DNA of 7,163 bases from Anaerofilum sp. GTDB taxonomy: Bacteria; Bacillota; Clostridia; Oscillospirales; Ruminococcaceae. Location of the stretch: the NCBI GenBank assembly GCA_020024115.1, contig JAHHUF010000089.1:1-7163 (forward strand). The letters run 5' to 3'. The notes below the pieces were generated by a model. It made no database searches. It was given only the letters and a program-made list of their open reading frames with translations, and was not told the origin of the DNA. The position numbers and the translations under genes are program-made. Of the stretch, positions 1 through 5,332 are shown piece after piece; positions within the stretch are counted from its first letter, which is position 1; the number at the start of each line of letters is the position of its first letter.

Positions 1-145
1 TCTTGAAGTACGAAAACTGGACGGTAGATAAAAAGAGAAAGATATAACGATCAAGCAAAATCAATTCATTCTATTCTTATCTAAGCTATTTTGCACGGGC
101 TTTTCTGAGTAAAACCCGGATAGGAAGGAATGGGAAAGGAGTTCT

Positions 146-247
146 ATGAGTAAATCCGCAGATTTTGAAATCACCCGTGGGCGTTCTGAGAATGGGCGCA
201 ATGTTTGGCAACTGTGTATCGCAGGAAAGGAGCGTGAGATGGGCTAA
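146..247 (+). CDS. Small hypothetical protein (33 aa)
   Basis: A 33-residue reading frame opens with ATG after a very good Shine-Dalgarno (AAAGGAG, 5 nt before the start) and ends at TAA. The product begins MSKSADFEITRGRSENG and is polar and charged, with one Trp and one Cys and no membrane segment or signal peptide. I do not recognise a family. The ribosome binding site is the main argument that it is translated. It is followed 38 nt later by a second small ORF in the same direction, and both lie before a strong terminator, so they probably share a transcript. A weak promoter candidate (TTGAAG, 16 nt, TAGATA) lies at 3-30. It could instead be a leader peptide or the remnant of a longer gene. 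Its position beside a toxin-antitoxin operon and a hairpin-rich region suggests accessory or mobile DNA; that is inference. Confidence 0.5.
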   Translation: MSKSADFEITRGRSENGRNVWQLCIAGKEREMG

Positions 248-285
248 GTTGAGCCGGAAAGGTTTTGCTGTTGGAGCAACACACC

Positions 286-459
286 ATGGCCAGCCAAGAA
301 AAACGCCAAAATCCATACGAAATCGAACTGCCGCAGTCTATTATTGATTCCTTTGCTCGATTCCTTGTGCCTGAGATACAAAAATTCTACGCAAGCGAAC
401 AGGGACAGAAGGAACTGGCTGAATGGGACAAGAAATCTTCTGATAAAAGTGGGGAGTGA
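286..459 (+). CDS. Small hypothetical protein (57 aa)
   Basis: A 57-residue frame starts at ATG 286, with a GGAG about 11 nt upstream. An in-frame TTG at 265 would add seven residues but has a poorly placed ribosome binding site. The product starts MASQEKRQNPYEIELPQS. It has a probable helix (around IIDSFARFLVPEIQKFY) and a strongly charged C-terminus (EWDKKSSDKSGE), with no membrane segment. It resembles, from general familiarity only, short ORFs found near recombinases in clostridial conjugative elements; I cannot name a family and no recombinase is visible here. A rho-independent terminator follows 24 nt after the stop, making this the last gene of its transcript. The real coding signals are the protein-like composition and the position between a small ORF and a terminator. 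Confidence 0.6.
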   Translation: MASQEKRQNPYEIELPQSIIDSFARFLVPEIQKFYASEQGQKELAEWDKKSSDKSGE

Positions 460-483
460 GGTAAAATTCAAAGATGATATGTG

Positions 484-515
484 AAAGGATGCCCTATTTC
501 GGGGCATCCTTTTTT
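484..515 (+). terminator. Rho-independent terminator after the small-ORF pair
   Basis: A perfect 9-bp stem (486-494 with 502-510, arm AGGATGCCC) closes a 7-nt loop and runs directly into a T tract at 510-515. The A residues before the stem can pair with the T tract and lengthen it. This is a textbook intrinsic terminator in the plus direction and ends the transcript of the two small ORFs. Confidence 0.92.
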
Positions 516-849
516 GTCACAGTAATGGGGAGGAACGTTTTGTTCCGCCCGTTTCTTGGGATGGGGTGGCGTTCTGCCTACCCATCTGTACTGCACTTAT
601 GTGAGGTGCATCACGTTTTATGACATACACGCTCCGTGCACAGCAAGGATGCCGCATTTCACGACACTCTTAAAGGGGAAAGAGTTCCACTTTTCGTTAC
701 ATCTTTTGTCATTAGGAAGATGGACAACGTTTTAAAGCGTATAATAGACGCAAAACCGCAGGATAAAATCTGTATTCAAAGGAATAGAACGTGCATTGTT
801 TCGATGATTCGACATTGCTAAGTCGAGTAGTTGTCTTGTATTGGTCATT
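516..849. other. Gene-poor, hairpin-rich region
   Basis: I see no convincing gene in this stretch. One open frame (GTG at 636 to a stop at 821, 61 codons) has no Shine-Dalgarno and an unremarkable product, so I do not call it. The left half holds a run of short inverted repeats: GGAAC/GTTCC (532-546), GATGGG/CCCATC with an inner GGC/GCC (560-586), TGCAC/GTGCA (592-610) and CACG/CGTG (628-638). ACTCTT/AAGAGT follows at 666-685. None ends in a T tract. Possible readings are the end or transfer region of a mobile element, or a structured RNA. The sequence does not decide between them. Confidence 0.4.
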
Positions 850-899
850 AAAAAGCAATAAGTGGAAAAAGTTTTAATCTCCAACTTTTCCCACTTATT
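850..899 (-). terminator. Terminator of the toxin-antitoxin operon
   Basis: Two 17-nt arms (857-873 and 883-899) are complementary except for one position that forms a G-U pair in the minus-strand RNA. They close a 9-nt loop, and the stem is followed in the minus direction by GC and five T residues (850-854). It begins just 3 nt after the toxin stop codon, so it ends the operon. In the plus direction there is no T tract after the stem, so it does not look bidirectional. Confidence 0.85.
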
Positions 900-901
900 A
901 T

Positions 902-1420
902 CTATTGCAATTTGAATCCTAATTCACGGATCATATAAAAAAGCTTTTCTGTCTTTACATCAAACTCATTGGCCACATCTGGAATTTTTGCATTTTTACT
1001 AGGATTTCTACTATTTAATCCTTTGTTTGCTTCTTCAAAAGTTATAATGGTGTAGTTATAAGTAGCTGCGGCAGCGATAAGCCATGGATCGGCAACGCTC
1101 TCTCTAGACCATTCGCTTAGTGCAGCAAGCTTATAGCATGGGCTATCTTGAATGTGTTGCAAGATAGCACCATATTTCTGGAGAAGTCTTGGTTCACGAT
1201 GATCAATATACCTCTGGATTTCAATGTTTTCCATCCACTCTTTGAGATTATCATTTCCGTGGAGAATTTCAGCTTTCACCATATCGAGAATTGCGATTCT
1301 TCCATCTTGTATCGATTGCTCAAGCTGGCTCCAAAAACCAGGGGCAAAATCAAATGGGTAAAATGTAAGATGTGGCGTGATTAATGAGTTTGCATCTATA
1401 AGAAAAATTTCTTTACTCAT
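902..1420 (-). CDS. DUF4411 family PIN-like toxin
   Basis: The 172-residue product has the layout of the PIN-like DUF4411 family: an N-terminal FLIDANSLI with Asp9, the family-like stretch YPFDFAPGFW at 21-30, Glu51 in KAEIL, VADPWLIA with Asp111, and Glu129/Glu130 after the strand TIITF. These acidic residues are where PIN nucleases bind their metal ion, so the expected activity is metal-dependent RNA cleavage. The C-terminus (KIPDVANEF, then FYMIRELGFKL) also fits the family. No membrane segment or signal peptide is present, so it should be cytoplasmic. The ATG overlaps the upstream antitoxin stop as ATGA, and a full AGGAGGTG Shine-Dalgarno sits 7 nt before it inside the antitoxin gene, implying translational coupling. 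Toxin function is inferred from family and gene order; the actual target is unknown. Confidence 0.86.
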   Translation of the reverse strand: MSKEIFLIDANSLITPHLTFYPFDFAPGFWSQLEQSIQDGRIAILDMVKAEILHGNDNLKEWMENIEIQRYIDHREPRLLQKYGAILQHIQDSPCYKLAALSEWSRESVADPWLIAAAATYNYTIITFEEANKGLNSRNPSKNAKIPDVANEFDVKTEKLFYMIRELGFKLQ

Positions 1421-2592
1421 TTTGCACCACCTCCTACACTTTCAATAAGGTTAGCAAATGTAGAACGGTTCGTATTAGTAAGGCGGAAAGCATCTGAATA
1501 CAGAGTTTTTCCTTCATACACACTACCTACAAGCGACCGGAAAAAACGTTGATCTATTCTGCTGGCTGCAGTTCGATAGTAGTTGCCCCCACCTTCACCT
1601 CGTTCTTTTAGCCTTTTCCGTTTTTCATTATAGAGTTGGACTGCTAGCTGAGCTGTATTTTGATATAGCTCATAATTAATAAAATCATTATCATAAGCTT
1701 TTCTGGCAATCACCGTAATACCGCATTTAAAATTATGAGCAAGCATTTCTATGGCTTGTTCCGGCTCATTCTCTTCAACAACTTCATTCCAGTTGCGTAC
1801 AAAAATTTTCTGTGGCACTAAAATTTCTGCAGCAACCGCATTACAAAGTGTTTCGATTCTTTTTACCTTTTTGCCGCCACTATAGCGATCGTTAAAAAGG
1901 CTGTTTTCACCTATACATACATGGGAAAATTCGTGCAACAGAGAAAAAAGTTTTCCATTTGCGGAGTCGTTAGAATTTATAAAAATCAGAGGAGCATAAT
2001 TATCAACAACAGCAAATGCACGAAATTCATCAATAGATAAAGGACGATGAGTGTTATTGCCAACGATTCCACTCATCATTACAAGCGTGCCTACATTACT
2101 GATTGCGTTACGAATTATATTAAAAGATTCTTCTGAAGTTTTAGACTTTGCGTACCATTCTATTGGAAGGTTAAGCATATCACGCAACTTCTGAGAAATC
2201 ACTTCATAAGATGTTGTTTCCTGAAAAATTCCAACATAATCTACAGGAGAAGCACCCTCCGAAATTAGATAATTATGCATCCACTCCTGAATTTGATCCA
2301 TATCGTGCATAATATGAATCAAATTTCGGCTTGGATTTTCTAGTTCTATACTATCTACAGTTCTGTATTCAACAAAAGATAGATCCTCTTTTGGGGGATG
2401 TTCTAGGAAGAAATATCCCAATGGAATTCCTGTCGCACGGCTCACTTTTTCAACTTGGTTAAATGTTGGTCTTTTTTCTCCACTAACCCACGAATTCAAA
2501 TAGTTAACAACCTGTTGGGAAAGGGAGTTCATTTGTACATGCGAAATGACCCAGTTTAATACTTCATTGGAAACATTAACACACATTTGCAC
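1417..2592 (-). CDS. XRE-ImmA/IrrE metallopeptidase, probable antitoxin
   Basis: The N-terminal 65 residues form a Cro/C1-type HTH (NSLSQQVVNYLNSWVSGEKR, then a recognition-to-stabilising pattern ending GIPLGYFFL). The middle holds an ImmA/IrrE (COG2856-type) zinc peptidase with HEFSH at about 220-224 and a conserved ETLCNAVAAE downstream whose Glu256 is the likely third ligand. The family couples DNA binding to a protease and often pairs with toxins; here the partner is the DUF4411 gene, overlapping by 4 nt. I chose GTG at 2592 (391 aa) because GGGGGG lies 7 nt upstream and the HTH begins at once. The longer ATG starts at 2646 and 2673 fall inside the promoter -10 box and the palindrome. It probably represses its own operon; whether it cleaves anything is unknown. 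Confidence 0.87.
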   Translation of the reverse strand: MQMCVNVSNEVLNWVISHVQMNSLSQQVVNYLNSWVSGEKRPTFNQVEKVSRATGIPLGYFFLEHPPKEDLSFVEYRTVDSIELENPSRNLIHIMHDMDQIQEWMHNYLISEGASPVDYVGIFQETTSYEVISQKLRDMLNLPIEWYAKSKTSEESFNIIRNAISNVGTLVMMSGIVGNNTHRPLSIDEFRAFAVVDNYAPLIFINSNDSANGKLFSLLHEFSHVCIGENSLFNDRYSGGKKVKRIETLCNAVAAEILVPQKIFVRNWNEVVEENEPEQAIEMLAHNFKCGITVIARKAYDNDFINYELYQNTAQLAVQLYNEKRKRLKERGEGGGNYYRTAASRIDQRFFRSLVGSVYEGKTLYSDAFRLTNTNRSTFANLIESVGGGAK

Positions 2593-2644
2593 TCGTAATC
2601 CCCCCTTGTATTTTGTATAATCATCAAGATTACTACTATAAGAC

Positions 2645-2673
2645 ATTTTAGCGGATAAAAGGTAACAGGTCAA
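2645..2673 (-). promoter_or_regulatory. Promoter of the toxin-antitoxin operon
   Basis: On the minus strand TTGACC (2668-2673) and TAAAAT (2645-2650) are separated by 17 nt, a good sigma-A promoter. The start point would fall near 2638, leaving a leader of about 45 nt before the GTG. The -35 box lies within one arm of the perfect inverted repeat 2661-2696, so a protein bound to that repeat would block RNA polymerase. This fits autorepression by the HTH antitoxin. Confidence 0.7.
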
Positions 2674-2696
2674 GGCATTTGCCTTGACCTGTTACC
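2657..2696 (-). terminator. Perfect 17-bp inverted repeat: ssrA terminator and/or operator
   Basis: The arms 2661-2677 and 2680-2696 are perfectly complementary over 17 bp with a 2-nt centre. Read in the minus direction the stem is followed by TTTT (2657-2660), so it can end the ssrA transcript, about 76 nt past the mature tmRNA end. The same repeat contains the -35 box of the antitoxin operon, so as duplex DNA it is also the obvious operator candidate. The T tract is short, making terminator strength uncertain. Both roles may hold. Confidence 0.65.
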
Positions 2697-2772
2697 ACTG
2701 TGGTTGACATCACAGCCAAACCCTTACGGCAAAGCCGCCACTAAAAAAGTAGGTGTTCGTGTAATGTCCATC

Positions 2773-3122
2773 TGGTGGAGATGACGGGAATCGAACCCGT
2801 GTCCGAAAAGAAGTTAATGAGAGTATCTCCGGGCGCAGTTTGTTTACAACATTCCCGCAATGCCAAGCCAACAAACAGGCAGACAAATTGGTAGCTTCAT
2901 AAATTCATGACAGCCTGCAAAGCTTAGGGCTGTTCACGTTCAGTGCCTAAATGATGCCCTGACCCCACACGGCACTTGAGTGGGCAGGACAGCCGCCGTT
3001 AATTAGGCAGCGAGAGCTAATTTATTGTTATCAGCTATTACTTTGGAGGCGTTTTATGTGTGTCCCCCGAACACAGCCCGCTGCTCGCACCTTCCTCTCC
3101 CCGTCGAAACCTTTACATCCCC
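2773..3122 (-). ncRNA. ssrA: tmRNA (transfer-messenger RNA)
   Basis: This RNA rescues stalled ribosomes and tags the unfinished protein for proteolysis, working with SmpB. The 5' end GGGGATG (3116-3122) pairs over 7 bp, with one G-U, with CATCTCC just before the encoded ACCA end at 2773. The 5' GGTTTCGACGGGG and the 3' T-arm GGTTCGATTCCC are the usual tmRNA signatures. The tag frame runs from 3050 to 3003: resume codon GCC, then ASKVIADNNKLALAA and TAA. The LALAA ending is the recognition signal for ClpXP-type proteases. Length (about 350 nt) is normal. It follows smpB directly and has its own promoter. The gene is intact, although 3' ends of ssrA are frequent integration sites and an accessory operon begins right after it. 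Confidence 0.97.
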
Positions 3123-3140
3123 ATATAGAAACCCCTTATT

Positions 3141-3169
3141 AAGATAAAGGTTTTTGGCTGGTTTATCAA
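3141..3169 (-). promoter_or_regulatory. Promoter of ssrA
   Basis: On the minus strand TTGATA (3164-3169) and TATCTT (3141-3146) stand 17 nt apart, between the smpB stop and the tmRNA 5' end. Transcription would start near 3134, giving a short 5' leader of about a dozen nucleotides for RNase P to remove. The -10 box is imperfect, so read-through from smpB may contribute. Confidence 0.6.
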
Positions 3170-3190
3170 AAAAGATTTGTGCGGCATTGT

Positions 3191-3661
3191 TTATCGACCC
3201 TGACTTTTCATTGCACGGTCAATGTCGCGTTTTGCATCTCGTTCTGCCATAGATGCACGCTTATCATACAGTTTTTTGCCTTTGCAAAGTCCCAAATCCA
3301 CCTTAACTCTGCTGCCTTTAAAATACAATGCCAGCGGAATCAATGTGTAGCCCTCTGTTTTAATTTGCTGTGCCAATTTGCGTGTTTCACGCTTGTGCAT
3401 CAGCAAACGGCGAGGACGCATGGGGTCTTTGTTGAAAATATTTCCTTTTTCATAAGGGCTGATGTGCATTCCATGCAAAAGCAACTCACCATCTTCGATT
3501 TCTACCCAAGAATCCTTCAGATTCACCTGCCCCATACGCAGGCTTTTTACTTCAGTGCCAACCAATTCAATGCCAGCCTCCATCGCTTCAATGACAAAAT
3601 AGTCATGCCTTGCCTTCCGGTTTGCTGCAATGGTACGGTTTTGCTGTTTTTCGGCAGCCAT
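3191..3661 (-). CDS. smpB: SsrA-binding protein SmpB
   Basis: SmpB binds the tRNA-like part of tmRNA, takes the place of the missing anticodon arm and brings tmRNA into the stalled ribosome. The 156-residue product has the usual length and landmarks: NRKARHDYFV near the N-terminus, GIELVGTEVKSLR, the LLLHGMHISPYE strand, DPMRPRRLLMHKRE, GYTLIPLALYFK, and the basic C-terminal tail GLCKGKKLYDKR onward that becomes ordered in the mRNA channel. The ATG at 3661 has AGGAG 8 nt upstream (GAGAGGAGATGACAGA) and is the natural start. It has its own consensus promoter upstream, and its RNA partner ssrA begins 68 nt after its stop, the standard Firmicutes pairing. Nothing is missing or unusual. Confidence 0.98.
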   Translation of the reverse strand: MAAEKQQNRTIAANRKARHDYFVIEAMEAGIELVGTEVKSLRMGQVNLKDSWVEIEDGELLLHGMHISPYEKGNIFNKDPMRPRRLLMHKRETRKLAQQIKTEGYTLIPLALYFKGSRVKVDLGLCKGKKLYDKRASMAERDAKRDIDRAMKSQGR

Positions 3662-3696
3662 TCTGTCATCTCCTCTCTGGGTTTTCTGGGTAACTT

Positions 3697-3726
3697 ATTA
3701 TACACCTCTTTTACAGATACTGTCAA
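3697..3726 (-). promoter_or_regulatory. Consensus sigma-A promoter of smpB
   Basis: On the minus strand a perfect -35 TTGACA (3721-3726) and a perfect -10 TATAAT (3697-3702) are separated by 18 nt. The leader to the smpB start is only about 30 nt. This is the best promoter in the window and predicts strong constitutive expression of smpB, with likely read-through into ssrA. Confidence 0.9.
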
Positions 3727-3758
3727 GAAAAAATATGTCGCATCAAATTTGACAAAAA

Positions 3759-4202
3759 TCAACTGAGGGTTATTCCTTCCGCACTGAAGCTATATTCCAC
3801 AATGGTACTTTTCTCATAAACAGTTTTTCCCACAGCAAAAGAAAATACAAACAATATCACATTGATTGCAAAGACAAAAAGAATCACAAACAAAATTATT
3901 TTCCAGATTTTATTCCATCGCCTATTTTTAACCGCTAACTGCTCGTTAATTCGAGCCAGTTGTTCTGCAATTTTATCAATGTTATCTTCACTTGCAGAAT
4001 CAGCAAAATGAACATTTCCCAACAAACTGCTGACCTCAGTTTCTAAAATTTCTACCAACTTTCTCAGCAATTCAGCATCTGGCACTGAAAGTCCTTTTTC
4101 CTATTTTGAAACAGTCTGCCGAACAACATTCAAGCGAATCGCCAATTCTTCTTGTGTCAGCCCTTTGTTTTTTCTCAAAGTTTTAATATTTTCTCTCAGC
4201 AT
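3759..4202 (-). pseudogene. XRE-family membrane-linked regulator broken by an amber codon
   Basis: Reading from ATG 4202, with AGAGG 7 nt upstream, gives MLRENIKTLRKNKGLTQEEL and on to RQTVSK, then TAG at 4101-4103. The same frame resumes at once with EKGLSVPDAELLRKL and continues to TGA at 3759. In XRE proteins the missing residue is nearly always Trp (SKWE), so a single TGG to TAG change explains the break. The complete frame is 147 residues: an HTH (1 to about 60), a polar and possibly coiled linker (EQLARINEQLAVK), and one membrane helix at about 102-122 (IILFVILFVFAINVILFVF). A promoter and ribosome binding site remain. Translation could restart at GTG 4085, which would give a membrane fragment lacking most of the HTH. 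Alternatives are amber suppression or a sequencing error. Role unknown; such proteins are usually transcriptional regulators. Confidence 0.85.
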
Positions 4203-4231
4203 ATCAATGCCTCTTATTCAATTTCTGTTTT

Positions 4232-4266
4232 TATTGTATTCAGGAAACATTGTTGCTACAAGCAAC
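4232..4266 (-). promoter_or_regulatory. Promoter with overlapping operator-like repeat for the XRE gene
   Basis: On the minus strand TTGTAG (4255-4260) and TACAAT (4232-4237) are 17 nt apart, about 30 nt before the ATG at 4202. A perfect inverted repeat GTTGCT-TGT-AGCAAC (4252-4266) overlaps the -35 box. Its size suits a dimeric HTH repressor, so autoregulation is a fair guess. The -35 box itself is a weak match. Confidence 0.5.
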
Positions 4267-4299
4267 GCAAAGTAACATTGTAAAAAACATGAAATTTTA

Positions 4300-4899
4300 T
4301 CACATTTCTCCTCTGCCGGAAAGCGCACGATAAAGGGTTGTTTCATCTGCATATTCCAAACTGCTTCCCACAGGCAATCCGTATGCCAAACGGGTTGTTT
4401 TGATGCCAAGAGGCTTAATCAAACGGGCAAGATAGGTTGCAGTCACTTCTCCTTCTACGGTAGGGCTGGTCGCCATAATCACTTCTTTTACTTCGCCATC
4501 CTGCAACCGAGCAAGCAATTCTCGAATACAAAGCTGTTCTGCACCAATGCCATCCACCGGCGAAAACAAGCCATGCAGCACATGATACAGCCCATTATAT
4601 TCTCTTGTTCGCTCAAAAACGGTCACATCTCGTGGACTTTCCACCACACAAATGACGCTGTGGTCTCTTTTTTTGCTTTGGCAGACAGGGCAGATTTCTT
4701 CTTCTGTATAATCCTGACAAATCTTGCAGCGATGCAATTTTGTGTGCGCTCCTCGAATTGCATCTGCCAGCGCCTGCACTTCGGCATCTGACATAGACAT
4801 CACCTGATATGCCATACGGGTTGCATTTTTTCTGCCTACTCCTGCAAATTTGCTGAATTGTTCCACCAATAGCTGCAATGGTGCTGCTTGTTTTGCCAT
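4300..4899 (-). CDS. recR: Recombination mediator RecR
   Basis: RecR acts with RecO (and RecF) to load RecA on gapped, SSB-coated DNA. The 199-residue product has all expected parts: an N-terminal helix-hairpin-helix (FAGVGRKNATRMAYQVM, about 18-34), a C4 zinc finger (Cys58, Cys61, Cys70, Cys73), a Toprim domain starting ICVVESPRDV with Glu87, the ATSPTVEGEVTATYLA segment, and the C-terminal TRLAYGLPVGSSLEYADETTL. I start it at ATG 4899, which gives the family length and has both AGGAG and AGGA upstream; the frame is open to 4965 but that extension covers an intergenic stem-loop. It is the last gene of the dnaX-ybaB-recR cluster, 88 nt after ybaB. No clear terminator follows, so transcription may enter the XRE gene 98 nt further on. 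Confidence 0.97.
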   Translation of the reverse strand: MAKQAAPLQLLVEQFSKFAGVGRKNATRMAYQVMSMSDAEVQALADAIRGAHTKLHRCKICQDYTEEEICPVCQSKKRDHSVICVVESPRDVTVFERTREYNGLYHVLHGLFSPVDGIGAEQLCIRELLARLQDGEVKEVIMATSPTVEGEVTATYLARLIKPLGIKTTRLAYGLPVGSSLEYADETTLYRALSGRGEM

Positions 4900-4919
4900 A
4901 AAATTCCTGCACTCCTTTT

Positions 4920-4979
4920 GCCGTTTTAGGATAAACGGCTCTGCCAATGCACACAAAGATTGCACAACAGCAGAGCCGT
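4920..4979 (-). promoter_or_regulatory. Two overlapping, mutually exclusive stem-loops before recR
   Basis: A perfect 10-bp stem (ACGGCTCTGC, 4970-4979 with 4935-4944) encloses 25 nt. Its 3' arm shares GCCGT (4935-4939) with a second perfect 7-bp hairpin (GCCGTTT/AAACGGC, 4933-4939 with 4920-4926, loop of 6). Both cannot form at once. They fill the ybaB-recR gap and end just before the recR ribosome binding site. No strong T tract follows either, so RNA processing, stability or recR translation control is likelier than simple termination. Confidence 0.6.
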
Positions 4980-4987
4980 ATTTAATA

Positions 4988-5332
4988 TTACAAATCCAAA
5001 CCGGGAATATTCATACCACCGGTAATTTTGCCCAGCTCCTCAGTGGAAGCGTCTTCAATTTTGCGAACAGCCTCGTTGATGGCTGCCGCAATCATATCTT
5101 CCAGCATCTCAATATCATCGGGGTCAACTGCTTCCGGCTTAATCTTTACTGCTTTAACCTGGTGGCTGCCCATCATTGTAATTTCTACCATACCGCCTGC
5201 TGCTGTTGCTTGGTATTCAGTAGCCTCCAGTTCTTCCTGCTTTGCTTTCATATCGTCCTGCATTTTTTGTGCCTGACGCATCAAAGCATTCATATCAGGT
5301 TTTCCAAATCCTTTGGGCATTCTTGCTTTCAT
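4988..5332 (-). CDS. ybaB: YbaB/EbfC family nucleoid-associated protein
   Basis: This family forms small dimers that bind DNA and is almost always encoded between dnaX and recR, as here. The 114-residue product shows the usual layout: a Met- and Gln-rich N-terminus (MNALMRQAQKMQDDM), a long charged helix (KAKQEELEATEY), the core strand AAGGMVEITMMGSHQVKAVKI, then DPDDIEMLEDMIAAAINEA and a short tail ending IPGLDL. The ATG at 5332 overlaps the dnaX TGA in an ATGA, with AAAGGAG upstream inside dnaX, so translation is probably coupled. The exact job is not settled for the family; links to DNA repair and replication are suggested by the neighbours. No anomalies seen. Confidence 0.96.
   Translation of the reverse strand: MKARMPKGFGKPDMNALMRQAQKMQDDMKAKQEELEATEYQATAAGGMVEITMMGSHQVKAVKIKPEAVDPDDIEMLEDMIAAAINEAVRKIEDASTEELGKITGGMNIPGLDL

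Noticed and set aside
1..47. Possible 3' end of a gene entering from the left edge
   Set aside because: Two frames are open at the edge (ending at 31 and at 47) and neither tail is recognisable, so no call can be made.
96..118. Hairpin CGGG(C)TTTT/AAAACCCG as a terminator
   Set aside because: The stem has a bulge and no T tract follows; it sits just before a ribosome binding site and could be chance.
636..821. 61-codon plus-strand frame starting with GTG
   Set aside because: No Shine-Dalgarno before the GTG, the internal ATG at 721 has AGGA only 2 nt away, and the product has no recognisable pattern.
2773..2790. Direct repeat of the tmRNA 3' end as an att site
   Set aside because: I looked for a second copy of the tmRNA 3' sequence in the left part of the window and found none; the other end of any island may lie outside.
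3179..3766. 195-codon frame antisense to smpB
   Set aside because: It is the complement of the strongly conserved smpB gene, extends over the smpB promoter, and its Cys/Phe-rich product has no domain pattern.
4900..4965. N-terminal extension of recR by 22 codons
   Set aside because: It covers the intergenic stem-loops; the shorter start gives the normal RecR length and has a ribosome binding site.
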